DNA of 28,004 nt from UBA12481 sp012523435 (GCA_028686135.1 JAQUCP010000026.1:1-28004); one strand, 5' to 3'; positions 17,673-26,529 are shown, counted from the stretch's first letter. A program made the numbers and translations. The notes: a model not told the origin generated them from the sequence alone.

Positions 17673-19292
17673 TCAGTGCCCGGTTTCTATTTGCACAGGC
17701 GGTTGCCCCAGCCACAGTGCCAGGTCGTGGTTGACCGACCCATCGCGACTGTTAGCCTGGAAACTGATGGCACCGATATTTTCAAAAAGTTCGGGGTTCA
17801 TATCCAACCAACGGACCAGCTCGGGTTTTAGCATCTCTTTGACCATTTTCCGGACACGAGATGGAACCACGTAACCTGTCAGGTTTGATCGGGACGGGAA
17901 ACGTTCGGACATCACCAAGAACAACGGATCGGTGATGAGCACCCGATTTTCGTTCCGATGGCGGATGAACTGATCAATTAGTTGGGGGTTATCGGCCAGA
18001 ATCAGCAAATTATCGGATATGGCATACCATGATCCCTGCACCTGATCGAACCATCCACCTCCGAGCATCAGGGGCAGGCGTTCGATTACCATGGGTTGGC
18101 ACTCGGCCTGGCAGAGAGACGTATCGATTTGAGGATGACTTATTTCTGATTTTGAATTCCATTTTTCCAGCAAGCTAAGGAGTTTACTATGATTGCGGGC
18201 AGCCACTACGACAACAGGCTGCTCAGGGCCGGCACTATCGGCCGGAATCCAGGCCAGTGTCAGCTCGTTAAAGCCGATCTCTTTCCAGTCTTCCACGAAT
18301 CGCATACTTGTCTGTTTCTCATTGCGGGCAATCACCCGTTGTCTCTCAACTCCGGTGGAACGTCCACCCAGACAGTCGGATAGCAGCTTCAAATAGGTTT
18401 CCGGCTGATCGATTCCGACCGACAAGAAGGCAGCCGTGCCGATGGGAAGATTACGGGCGGTGGTCATCATCACCGGCTTTTGACGGGTGAAGATGTTGAG
18501 ATATGAGTTGACCGTATCACCGGGCAAGGCGGGGCCATTGAGCACGACAGACTGGCTGGTATAGGTCAGGTCGAGTCCCGCCCATTCGCCGTAGCGATTA
18601 AAGCGGCGCAACGACTGGTCGCTCTTGCTAGTAAGCCATGATCCAACGAGTTTAGGAAAGCTTTCCAGGTTCACCAGGAGTCGGGATCCGCCCGAATGGT
18701 CTCTGAGCCTAGTCAGCTTCCCAATGGCCGGAATCCGTTCCTTCAATGGAGGCTCCGCCTGCAGTCGGATAGCATTCTCCACCAGAATAGGCGATGGGCT
18801 AAGAATCAGGAAGCGGTTCAGGATCGTTAGAGAAAGGGATGATATAGGCGCATCTCTCTCGAAATCAATACGATAGATTATTTCACCACTATATTTACGC
18901 TCTGTCCGCCGCCCTGTCTTGCCGGTCAGCCGCTCAACCATGCGTTGATAATCAGCAGGATTATCCCGATCGGGGGTAGTCAGGATCATCAAGTATTGAT
19001 AACTATCCCGGAAAGTCTGATGATAAGACACCACGCCTGCTCTTCTCAGGAGGCTCTCCCCGGCGAGCGCCCCAGCCTGAGGCAGGAGGAGCGATAGGGG
19101 CTCAGCATGATTCAGCGCGCCCAAAAAGTTGGCCAGCGTATCCGACTCCAGAATCAGTACAGCATCGGAAGGAATCAGATTAAGGGCAGGGTTATCTGGC
19201 GGGGCAGCGGTCTCCTGGCGGCAGGAAGGGAAGAGCAGCATCGTTGCAACAATCAGAAAGATAAGCCTGTACAAATGGTATCCCATACGCAT
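17673..19292 (-). CDS. Large predicted lipoprotein, DUF3352-like, function unknown
   Basis: This is a 539-residue protein starting with a signal peptide that ends in LLFPSC (lipid Cys24). ATG 19286 is an alternative start two codons in. The body opens with LNLIPSDAVLILESDTLANFLGAL, the type of start seen in DUF3352-like bacterial proteins. Two alpha/beta segments of similar tone follow (for example LPIGTAAFLSVGIDQPETYLK and LLILADNPQLIDQFI), suggesting a duplicated fold. No catalytic motif or metal-binding cluster was seen; Cys at SLCQAEC is the only close Cys pair. It is the first gene of the minus-strand operon. A TAATTTTG promoter-like element lies 20 bases upstream, and it is divergent from lysC. 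Confidence 0.65.
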   Translation of the reverse strand: MRMGYHLYRLIFLIVATMLLFPSCRQETAAPPDNPALNLIPSDAVLILESDTLANFLGALNHAEPLSLLLPQAGALAGESLLRRAGVVSYHQTFRDSYQYLMILTTPDRDNPADYQRMVERLTGKTGRRTERKYSGEIIYRIDFERDAPISSLSLTILNRFLILSPSPILVENAIRLQAEPPLKERIPAIGKLTRLRDHSGGSRLLVNLESFPKLVGSWLTSKSDQSLRRFNRYGEWAGLDLTYTSQSVVLNGPALPGDTVNSYLNIFTRQKPVMMTTARNLPIGTAAFLSVGIDQPETYLKLLSDCLGGRSTGVERQRVIARNEKQTSMRFVEDWKEIGFNELTLAWIPADSAGPEQPVVVVAARNHSKLLSLLEKWNSKSEISHPQIDTSLCQAECQPMVIERLPLMLGGGWFDQVQGSWYAISDNLLILADNPQLIDQFIRHRNENRVLITDPLFLVMSERFPSRSNLTGYVVPSRVRKMVKEMLKPELVRWLDMNPELFENIGAISFQANSRDGSVNHDLALWLGQPPVQIETGH

Positions 19293-19312
19293 AACTCAAA
19301 TAATCAAAGTTG

Positions 19313-19320
19313 CAAAATTA
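19313..19320 (-). promoter_or_regulatory. TAnnTTTG element for the minus-strand operon
   Basis: Read on the minus strand, this is TAATTTTG, a full match to TAnnTTTG, 20 bases before the lipoprotein ATG at 19292. No clear -33 partner was found. Confidence 0.45.
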
Positions 19321-19362
19321 CTCTTTTTACGCTCATTGTATGGTTATCGACGCTCAGCTCGC

Positions 19363-19370
19363 TATCTTTG
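19363..19370 (+). promoter_or_regulatory. TAnnTTTG element for the lysC operon
   Basis: TATCTTTG matches TAnnTTTG and lies 63 bases before the lysC ATG. A TTG at 19336-19338 is the nearest upstream partner, though the 24-base spacing is long. Together with 19313-19320 it makes a divergent promoter pair in a 141-base gap. Confidence 0.5.
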
Positions 19371-19433
19371 TACCCCGGATTTATCGCTGCAGAAAGCATG
19401 ATTCCCTTTTGATAACGCTTTTTTTAGACGAGT

Positions 19434-20753
19434 ATGAGAGTCATGAAATTCGGGGGCACTTCGGTGGGAACCCCCACAAAGATCCGGGAAGTCGCCAACC
19501 TGATCACTGTGCCAGGAAGAAAAATCGTCGTCTTGTCGGCCATGGCAGGAACAACCAACGACCTGGTCTCCTATGCTGAATATTTATACAAGAAAGAGCA
19601 GGCCGAAGCCCAAGCCCTCCTCGAAGCCATGCATCAAAAGTATGTGGCGATAGCGGAGGAGCTTTTTCAAACCAACGAATTCAAAACAAAGAGTATCGAA
19701 CTGATCAACAGCCACTTCGATTACCTAACCAGTTTCAATCAGGATCTTTTCACCAGGCATGAAGAGAAAGCCGTTTTGGCTCAGGGTGAGCTGATTTCCA
19801 CAGCCCTGATGCATTTTCACTTATGGGAGACTGGCTTTCGTGCGGTGTTGCTCCCGGCCCTGAATTTCATGCGGATCGACAAAGATCAGGAGCCGGACAA
19901 CTATTACATCCGCGAGAATTTGAAGCGCGAGCTAGCCAGTTATCCTGATGTTGAACTATTGATTACGCAAGGATTTATTTGTCGCAATGCATTTGGGGAG
20001 ATTGACAACCTCAAGCGCGGAGGCTCCGACTATACTGCTTCGATCATCGGGGCAGCAGCAGATGCCGAAGAGATTCAGATCTGGACGGATATTGACGGGT
20101 TTCATAATAACGACCCCCGGTACGTGAGCGGCACTCGGCGGATCGACCGGCTCTCGTTCGATGAGGCGGCTGAGCTGGCCTATTTCGGAGCTAAGATCCT
20201 CCACCCCACCAGCGTACGGCCTGCCAAGGAAAAGAACATCCCGGTGAGGCTCAAGAACACCATGAATCCGGCTTCTCCCGGAACGCTCATCGCTGCCGGC
20301 GACAGCGGTCATGGCATCAAAGCAGTGGCCGCCAAGGATGGCATCACCGCTATTCGGATCCAGAGCGACCGGATGCTGCTAGCCTTTGGATTCCTCAGAA
20401 AGGTGTTCGAGATCTTCGAAAGCTACCGGACACCCATCGATATGATCGCCACCTCGGAAGTATCGGTCTCCATGACCATCGACCAGGAGGACAACCTCCG
20501 GGAGATTGCCTCCGACCTGAAAAAGTACGGCAAGGTGGAGGTTGTCTCCGACCAATCCATCATCTGCGTGGTAGGTGACATGATCGCTGAAAACTCCGGA
20601 ATGGCCCTACGGGTTCTGGAGGCTTTACGTACCATCCCGATCCGGATGATCTCCTACGGATCGAGTAATAACAACATCTCCCTACTCATCAGAACCTCAG
20701 ATAAGATACAGGCTCTGAACGCATTAAGCAATCATCTGTTCAATGGATTATAA
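19434..20753 (+). CDS. lysC: Aspartate kinase (monofunctional, ACT-containing)
   Basis: This is a 439-residue cytoplasmic kinase that phosphorylates L-aspartate with ATP, the first step toward lysine, threonine, methionine and diaminopimelate. The start MRVMKFGGTSVGT carries the catalytic KFGGTSV motif. GGSDYTASIIGAA and TDIDGFHNNDPR are the aspartate and ATP-site motifs. The C-terminal about 140 residues (from around KAVAAKDGITAIRI) form tandem ACT domains, normally the site of feedback inhibition by lysine and/or threonine. The last 11 bases overlap lysA, whose enzyme closes the lysine branch. That supports a lysine- and cell-wall-directed isozyme, hence lysC rather than thrA-type. No lysine riboswitch is visible in the short leader. 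Confidence 0.95.
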   Translation: MRVMKFGGTSVGTPTKIREVANLITVPGRKIVVLSAMAGTTNDLVSYAEYLYKKEQAEAQALLEAMHQKYVAIAEELFQTNEFKTKSIELINSHFDYLTSFNQDLFTRHEEKAVLAQGELISTALMHFHLWETGFRAVLLPALNFMRIDKDQEPDNYYIRENLKRELASYPDVELLITQGFICRNAFGEIDNLKRGGSDYTASIIGAAADAEEIQIWTDIDGFHNNDPRYVSGTRRIDRLSFDEAAELAYFGAKILHPTSVRPAKEKNIPVRLKNTMNPASPGTLIAAGDSGHGIKAVAAKDGITAIRIQSDRMLLAFGFLRKVFEIFESYRTPIDMIATSEVSVSMTIDQEDNLREIASDLKKYGKVEVVSDQSIICVVGDMIAENSGMALRVLEALRTIPIRMISYGSSNNNISLLIRTSDKIQALNALSNHLFNGL

Positions 20754-21900
20754 AACCCATTTTCCCCTTGACCGGTTTCAAAAGCTCGAGACACCGTTCT
20801 ACTATTATGATCTGGAGCTGCTCACCCGAACACTCGATGCCGTAGCCCAGAAAGCCAACAGCTATGGTTACCGCATTCATTATGCGCTAAAAGCCAACGC
20901 CAACGGCCGGATTCTAAAGCTGATGGTCGATCGGAACTTCGGAGCCGACTGTGTCAGCGGGTACGAGATCAAGCGGGCCCTGGAGAGTGGTTTCCCCTCT
21001 GAGGGCATCGTCTTTGCCGGCGTAGGGAAAGCCGACTGGGAGATCCAACTCGGACTGGAGGCTGATATCGCCAGTTTTAACTGCGAATCCGTTCAGGAGC
21101 TCCGAGTCATCAACCAGATCGCCCGAGAGATGGGCAAAAAAGCCCCGATATCGCTGCGTATCAACCCTCATATTGATGCCCGCACACACCACTACATCAC
21201 CACCGGGATCGAGGAGAACAAGTTCGGCATCAACCCCTGGGAGTGGGAAGCCGTGGTAGAGACCCTTGGAGAAACCGAAAATCTGGAGTTCAAAGGACTC
21301 CATTTTCATATCGGATCACAAATCACTGATAAAGAAGTCTTTAAAGGTCTATGTGCCCGGATTAACGAGATCGTGCAGTGGTTTACCCACCGGCAACTCA
21401 CCCCGGTGATCATTAACGCCGGGGGCGGACTGGGCATTGACTATGCCGATCCCGACGGGCCGATACCTGATTTTGAAGCCTATTTTGATATTTTCCGCCG
21501 GCACCTCGACCTCAGGGGTGGTCAGGAGTTGCATTTTGAGCCGGGTCGCGCCCTAGTAGCTCAGTGCGGAACCCTGATATCCAAAGTGTTATATATCAAG
21601 GACGGCGTAAACACCCAATTTGCCATTCTCGATGCCGGAATGACGGAGCTGATCCGTCCAGCCCTGTATCAGGCATATCACAGCATACAGAATCTCACAT
21701 CCAGCCTGCCGCCACGGAAATATGATATAGTGGGGCCGATATGTGAATCATCCGACTGTTTTGGGAAGGCCGTTGAGCTGCCTGGAACGCAGCGGGGCGA
21801 TCTGATCGCCATACGCACGGCAGGTGCCTATGGGGAGACCATGAGCTCGGGGTATAATTTGAGAGAGAAAGTCAATACCTGGTATTCAGACGAAATATAA
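20743..21900 (+). CDS. lysA: Diaminopimelate decarboxylase
   Basis: This is a 385-residue PLP enzyme of the alanine-racemase-like fold that converts meso-diaminopimelate to L-lysine and CO2. The PLP Lys is K50 in YALKANAN. HFHIGSQI, the glycine-rich INAGGGLGIDY, FEPGRALVA and PICESSDCFGK are the expected cofactor- and substrate-site motifs, the last giving the catalytic Cys. Length is slightly short of the usual 410-430 but all motifs are present. Its ATG lies 11 bases inside lysC in another frame (ATGGATTATAA carries both start and stop), so translation is likely coupled. In some bacteria these two activities are fused in one chain. carA starts 4 bases after the stop. Confidence 0.95.
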   Translation: MDYKTHFPLDRFQKLETPFYYYDLELLTRTLDAVAQKANSYGYRIHYALKANANGRILKLMVDRNFGADCVSGYEIKRALESGFPSEGIVFAGVGKADWEIQLGLEADIASFNCESVQELRVINQIAREMGKKAPISLRINPHIDARTHHYITTGIEENKFGINPWEWEAVVETLGETENLEFKGLHFHIGSQITDKEVFKGLCARINEIVQWFTHRQLTPVIINAGGGLGIDYADPDGPIPDFEAYFDIFRRHLDLRGGQELHFEPGRALVAQCGTLISKVLYIKDGVNTQFAILDAGMTELIRPALYQAYHSIQNLTSSLPPRKYDIVGPICESSDCFGKAVELPGTQRGDLIAIRTAGAYGETMSSGYNLREKVNTWYSDEI

Positions 21901-21904
21901 ACTG

Positions 21905-22999
21905 ATGAATCAAAACCACATTTTACATCCAGCGAGTCGGCCGGTGAAACTGGTGCTGGAAGATGGCCTTGAACTCCAAGGCTGGTCGTTCGGGGCCGAG
22001 AGACCTTCGGCCGGTGAGGTCGTGTTTAACACCGCCATGGCAGGGTACCCGGAGAGCATCACCGACCCCTCCTACCAGGGTCAGATTCTGGTGCTCACCT
22101 ACCCGCTCATCGGAAACTATGGTGTGCCGGGGAAACAGCGGGAAAACGGGCTACTCCGGTTTTTCGAATCCGACGAGATCCACATCAACGGATTGGTGAT
22201 ATCCGATTACTCTTTCAATTATAGCCACTGGAATGCCGACCAGAGCTTGTCGGATTGGCTCACAGCATCTGGGGTTCCAGGGATCCACGGGATAGACACA
22301 CGGACTCTCACCCAGCATCTGAGGGAAAAAGGTGCCATGTTGGGCAAAATTCTCTACGATGAAGATATCCCCTTTTACGATCCCAACCAGGTTAACCTAG
22401 TTAATGAGGTGAGTACCAAAGAGATCGTTCGATATGGAAATGGTCGATATAAAATCATTTTGGTTGATTGCGGGGTAAAAAACAACATCATTCGATGCTT
22501 GTTACGGCGCGATACAGAAGTGATCCGGGTACCCTGGGACTATGATTTCAGCACCATCCCACATGATGGGCTTTTCATCTCCAACGGTCCGGGTGATCCC
22601 AAGCAATGCCTGGTTACCATTGGGCATTTACGGAAGGCCATGGAGGGAGCTACCCCGATTTTCGGGATCTGCCTAGGCAACCAGCTGATGGGACTTGCCG
22701 CTGGAGGAGATACCTACAAACTCAAATATGGGCATCGAAGTCATAATCAGCCCGTGTTGCAAGTGGGCACCAACAAAGCGTATATCACCTCTCAAAACCA
22801 CGGATTTGCGCTGGATGACGAGAGTTTACCCGGTGATTGGGAACCTTTGTTCAAGAACCTCAACGATGGCACCAATGAAGGCATCCGGCACAAAAGCAAG
22901 CCTTTCTTCTCCTCGCAGTTTCATCCCGAAGCCAGCAGTGGCCCAACCGATACTGAGTTTCTGTTCGATGAGTTCATCAATAACATTATCAACTCCTGA
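21905..22999 (+). CDS. carA: Carbamoyl-phosphate synthase small subunit (glutaminase)
   Basis: This is a 364-residue class I glutamine amidotransferase. It releases ammonia from glutamine and passes it through a tunnel to CarB. The N-terminal half is the CarA-specific domain (VFNTAMAGYPESITDPSY). The C-terminal half is the amidotransferase domain with nucleophile Cys256 in IFGICLGNQL and the His340/Glu342 pair in QFHPEASSGP. Length is close to the family norm (about 360-380). It lies 4 bases after lysA and 7 bases before carB, so all four genes from lysC to carB appear to form one operon. Confidence 0.97.
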   Translation: MNQNHILHPASRPVKLVLEDGLELQGWSFGAERPSAGEVVFNTAMAGYPESITDPSYQGQILVLTYPLIGNYGVPGKQRENGLLRFFESDEIHINGLVISDYSFNYSHWNADQSLSDWLTASGVPGIHGIDTRTLTQHLREKGAMLGKILYDEDIPFYDPNQVNLVNEVSTKEIVRYGNGRYKIILVDCGVKNNIIRCLLRRDTEVIRVPWDYDFSTIPHDGLFISNGPGDPKQCLVTIGHLRKAMEGATPIFGICLGNQLMGLAAGGDTYKLKYGHRSHNQPVLQVGTNKAYITSQNHGFALDDESLPGDWEPLFKNLNDGTNEGIRHKSKPFFSSQFHPEASSGPTDTEFLFDEFINNIINS

Positions 23000-23006
23000 T
23001 TAAACT

Positions 23007-26000
23007 ATGCTCATGGCTCCACATAACATTTCCAAAGTTCTCGTGCTCGGCTCCGGAGCGCTAAAGATTGGCGAGGCCGGCGAGTTCGACTACTCCGGTT
23101 CGCAGGCGCTGAAAGCCTTGCGCGAAGAGGGCATCGAAACTGTGCTGGTAAATCCGAACATTGCCACCGTACAAACCTCTGAGGGCATTGCCGATCAGAT
23201 CTACTTTTTGCCGGTAACGCCCGAATTTGTTGAGAAAGTCATCATCAAGGAGCGTCCGCAGGGCATCCTGCTGGCCTTTGGCGGTCAGACCGCCCTCAAC
23301 TGTGGCGTAGCGCTGCACCAATCGGGTATTCTTGAGAAATACGGCGTAGAGGTACTTGGCACGCAGGTGAAGGCGATCATGGACACGGAGGATCGCGACC
23401 TTTTTGTGAAGCGGCTCAATGAAATTGATGTCAAGACCATCCAGAGCAAGGCTGTCAGCACCCTACAGGAAGCCAAGGAGGCAGCCCATGACCTCGGCTA
23501 TCCGGTGATTATCCGGTCGGCCTACTCCCTGGGCGGCTTAGGTAGCGGGTTTTGTGACAATCCTGAGGAGCTGGAAAAGCTGGCCTCCAAATCGTTGAAG
23601 GTAGCCCCCCAGATTCTGGTGGAGAAATCATTAAAAGGCTGGAAAGAGGTTGAATATGAAGTTGTTCGCGACCGTTACGACAATTGTATCACGGTCTGCA
23701 ACATGGAGAACTTTGATCCGCTGGGCATTCATACGGGTGAGAGCATCGTGGTAGCGCCATCGCAGACGCTCACCAACACCGAATATCACAAACTCCGGGC
23801 TTTATCGATCAAGATCATCCGTCACATCGGCATTGTCGGTGAATGCAATGTGCAGTATGCACTGGATCCCGATTCCGAGGATTACCGGGTCATTGAGGTG
23901 AATGCTCGTTTGAGTCGCTCCTCCGCACTAGCATCCAAGGCCACCGGATATCCGCTAGCCTTTGTGGCGGCGAAATTGGGGCTGGGTTATGGGCTGCATG
24001 AGTTAAAAAATAGTGTCACCCGTACCACGACAGCCTGTTTTGAGCCGGCGCTCGATTACATCGTGGTAAAGATTCCGCGGTGGGACCTCGACAAGTTTTC
24101 CGGGGTGAGTCATGAGATTGGTTCGAGCATGAAGAGTGTAGGTGAGGTTATGGCCATTGGCCGGACCTTTGAGGAGGCGATTCAGAAGGGTTTAAGGATG
24201 ATCGGGCAGGGCATGCATGGATTTGTCGGGAATCGGGGCTTGCACTTCAGCGATCTAGAGAAAGAGCTCAACACCCCCACTGATATGCGCATCTTCGTCA
24301 TTGCGCAAGCGTTGGAGGAAGGGATGAGCATTGAGCGGGTGCATGAGCTCACGGGCATCGACCGATGGTTTTTAGTGAAGCTCAAGGATCTAGTGGGCAT
24401 ACGGCACCGGCTTGAGGAGTTCGACACCCTGGAGCAGCTCAACCTTCAGCTGCTGAAAGAGGCTAAGATCAAGGGGTTCAGCGACTTTCAGGTTGCCCGG
24501 TTTGTACTAAAAAGCTCGGTTGAAAGCATTGAAGCCGACATGAACCGGGTGCGGACCTTTCGCAAGGCTGCTGGCATCGTGCCTTATGTGAGGCAGATCG
24601 ACACCCTGGCGGCGGAGTACCCGGCACAGACGAACTATCTGTATCTCACGTACTCTTCAATGCAACACGATATCGGGTTTGACCATGATCAGGAGCCGGT
24701 GGTGGTGCTGGGATCAGGGGCTTATCGTATTGGCAGCTCGGTGGAGTTCGACTGGTGCAGTGTCAATGCGCTGCAGACCATACGTAACGAAGGGTATCGG
24801 GGTATCATGATCAATTATAATCCGGAGACTGTTTCGACGGATTATGACATGAGTGACCGGCTCTATTTTGATGAGTTATCCTTTGAGCGGGTGATGGATA
24901 TTCTGGATCTGGAGCAGCCGTTGGGTGTGGTGGTATCGACGGGCGGACAGATCCCTAACAATCTGGCTATCAGGCTATATGAACAGAACGTACCTATTCT
25001 TGGCACGTCGCCGATCTCGATAGACCGGGCTGAAGACCGCAACAAGTTTTCGATGATGTTGGACACGTTAGCGGTTGATCAGCCCGAATGGCAGGAATTG
25101 ACGAGCATAGAGGACATTCATCAGTTCACTGACCGGATTGGGTTTCCGGTGTTGATTCGGCCCTCGTATGTGTTGTCTGGTGCGGCGATGAATGTAGTGT
25201 CGAACAAGGAGGAGCTCGACAACTATTTAAACTTAGCGGCGAGGGTATCGAAGCAGCATCCGGTGGTGGTGACTGACTTTATTGAGCAGGCCAAGGAGAT
25301 TGAGATTGATGCGGTAGCGGATCATGGTGATCTGATCGCTTATGCCATCAGCGAGCACGTAGAATTTGCCGGGGTTCATTCGGGTGATGCGACGATGGTT
25401 TTCCCACCGCAGAAGCTCTATTTTGAGACGGTGAGGCGGATTAAGAAGATCACCCGTCAGATTGCCGGTGAGTTAAGCATTACGGGACCGTTCAACATAC
25501 AATTTTTAGCCAAAGACAATGACATCAAGGTCATTGAGTGTAACCTGCGGGCATCGCGGTCGCTCCCCTTTGTATCTAAAGTACTGAAAACCAACCTGAT
25601 TGAGTTAGCCACGAAAGTGATGCTTGGGTTAGCGGTTGAGAAGCCGCACAAGTCGATATTTGATTTGGATTACATTGGGGTTAAGGCATCGCAGTTCAGT
25701 TTCTCGCGGTTACAGAAAGCTGATCCGGTGTTAGGGGTTGACATGTCGTCGACTGGGGAGGTAGGTTGTTTAGGCGAGGATTATTACGATGCGGTACTCA
25801 AGTCGATGTTATCGGTCGGATATCGTATTCCGAAGCGGAATGTTTTATTGAGTACTGGGCCGATCAAGGACAAGGTCTATTTATTAGAAGCCTGTCATGT
25901 TTTAGCTGACCATGGTTATGAGATTTTTGCCACGCGGGGCACGGGTGACTTTTTACGGGGCAATGGCATTCAGGCGACGATTTTAAACTGGCCCGATGAT

Positions 26001-26234
26001 CCGCAGCCGCCGAATGTGACTGAGTATATCCGGAACGGGTTGATTGATCTGGTCATTAATATACCCAAGAACTTGACGCAGGGCGAGTTACAGAATGATT
26101 ACACCATTCGGAGGACGGCAATAGACTTCAATGTTCCGTTGATCACGAATGCGCGTTTAGCCGCGGCATTCATTATGGCTTTCTGCAAGTTAGGGATGGA
26201 TGAGATTTCGATCAAGGCGTGGCGGGAATATTAG
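23007..26234 (+). CDS. carB: Carbamoyl-phosphate synthase large subunit
   Basis: This is a 1075-residue enzyme that makes carbamoyl phosphate from bicarbonate, ammonia and two ATP, feeding arginine and pyrimidine synthesis. The protein is an internal duplication. The first ATP-grasp half opens with VLVLGSGALKIGEAGEFDYSG, the second (about residue 567 on) with VVVLGSGAYRIGSSVEFDW. The C-terminal MGS-like allosteric domain contains IFATRGTGDFL. Length matches intact CarB. GSGALKIGEAGEFDYSGSQ rather than the enterobacterial GAGPIVIGQACEF is typical of Bacteroidota and eukaryotic types. Two ATGs, 23007 and 23013, are possible starts. Codon use changes along the gene: TTA is 2 of 25 Leu codons at the 5' end but 15 of 26 in the last 220 or so codons. 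No terminator was seen after the stop. Confidence 0.98.
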   Translation: MLMAPHNISKVLVLGSGALKIGEAGEFDYSGSQALKALREEGIETVLVNPNIATVQTSEGIADQIYFLPVTPEFVEKVIIKERPQGILLAFGGQTALNCGVALHQSGILEKYGVEVLGTQVKAIMDTEDRDLFVKRLNEIDVKTIQSKAVSTLQEAKEAAHDLGYPVIIRSAYSLGGLGSGFCDNPEELEKLASKSLKVAPQILVEKSLKGWKEVEYEVVRDRYDNCITVCNMENFDPLGIHTGESIVVAPSQTLTNTEYHKLRALSIKIIRHIGIVGECNVQYALDPDSEDYRVIEVNARLSRSSALASKATGYPLAFVAAKLGLGYGLHELKNSVTRTTTACFEPALDYIVVKIPRWDLDKFSGVSHEIGSSMKSVGEVMAIGRTFEEAIQKGLRMIGQGMHGFVGNRGLHFSDLEKELNTPTDMRIFVIAQALEEGMSIERVHELTGIDRWFLVKLKDLVGIRHRLEEFDTLEQLNLQLLKEAKIKGFSDFQVARFVLKSSVESIEADMNRVRTFRKAAGIVPYVRQIDTLAAEYPAQTNYLYLTYSSMQHDIGFDHDQEPVVVLGSGAYRIGSSVEFDWCSVNALQTIRNEGYRGIMINYNPETVSTDYDMSDRLYFDELSFERVMDILDLEQPLGVVVSTGGQIPNNLAIRLYEQNVPILGTSPISIDRAEDRNKFSMMLDTLAVDQPEWQELTSIEDIHQFTDRIGFPVLIRPSYVLSGAAMNVVSNKEELDNYLNLAARVSKQHPVVVTDFIEQAKEIEIDAVADHGDLIAYAISEHVEFAGVHSGDATMVFPPQKLYFETVRRIKKITRQIAGELSITGPFNIQFLAKDNDIKVIECNLRASRSLPFVSKVLKTNLIELATKVMLGLAVEKPHKSIFDLDYIGVKASQFSFSRLQKADPVLGVDMSSTGEVGCLGEDYYDAVLKSMLSVGYRIPKRNVLLSTGPIKDKVYLLEACHVLADHGYEIFATRGTGDFLRGNGIQATILNWPDDPQPPNVTEYIRNGLIDLVINIPKNLTQGELQNDYTIRRTAIDFNVPLITNARLAAAFIMAFCKLGMDEISIKAWREY

Positions 26235-26308
26235 CGGGGGGAGGGATAGTAGGCGGGGCTGTCGTCATTTTTTTTGGCAGAACATTCTCGGTCATTCAAC
26301 TTTTTCGC

Positions 26309-26316
26309 TAACTTTG
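26309..26316 (+). promoter_or_regulatory. TAnnTTTG element in front of tRNA-Arg
   Basis: TAACTTTG matches TAnnTTTG and ends 12 bases before the tRNA, a spacing that suits transcription starting a few bases before the acceptor stem. Confidence 0.55.
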
Positions 26317-26328
26317 CGGCGCTCAAAT

Positions 26329-26402
26329 GGACCTGTAGCTTAATTGGATAGAGCATCTGACTACGGATCAGAAGGTTGGGGGTTCGAGTCCCTTCAGGTT
26401 CA
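26329..26402 (+). tRNA. tRNA-Arg (anticodon ACG)
   Basis: The 74-base cloverleaf has acceptor GGACCTG pairing with CAGGTTC (one G-T pair) and discriminator A. The D arm is AGCTTAATTGGATAGAGC. The anticodon arm TCTGA-CTACGGA-TCAGA gives ACG. The T arm contains GGTTCGAGTCC. CCA is not encoded (CTT follows). The ACG anticodon (A34, usually edited to inosine) reads CGN arginine codons. It lies between the carB operon and the AT-rich defence genes, as expected for a tRNA integration site. Confidence 0.96.
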
Positions 26403-26413
26403 CTTCTACCGAG

Positions 26414-26441
26414 CTCCCTCTCACCTGAGGGAGTTTTTTTT
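26414..26441 (+). terminator. Intrinsic terminator after tRNA-Arg
   Basis: CTCCCTC (26414-26420) pairs with GAGGGAG (26427-26433) over a 6-base loop, followed by eight T. It is 11 bases past the tRNA end. Confidence 0.9.
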
Positions 26442-26466
26442 AATTCAATTTTGTCTGGGTGGGGTA

Positions 26467-26529
26467 GACACACTCTTTGCCAAGTTTTGGCTTGCGTGTT
26501 GGCTGGTGCGACATGGTAATGTGTGTGTC
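26467..26529. repeat. Inverted repeat flanking a small hairpin between tRNA-Arg and brxA
   Basis: GACACAC (26467-26473) and GTGTGTC (26523-26529) are perfect inverted arms 49 bases apart. A small hairpin GCCAA-GTT-TTGGC (26479-26491) lies inside. The role is unknown; recombination-site remnant or 3' RNA structure for the minus-strand genes are both possible. Between 26235 and 26549 no protein gene is credible. Confidence 0.4.

Noticed and set aside
19371..19433. Lysine riboswitch before lysC
   Set aside because: The leader is only about 60 bases, far too short for the large lysine aptamer.
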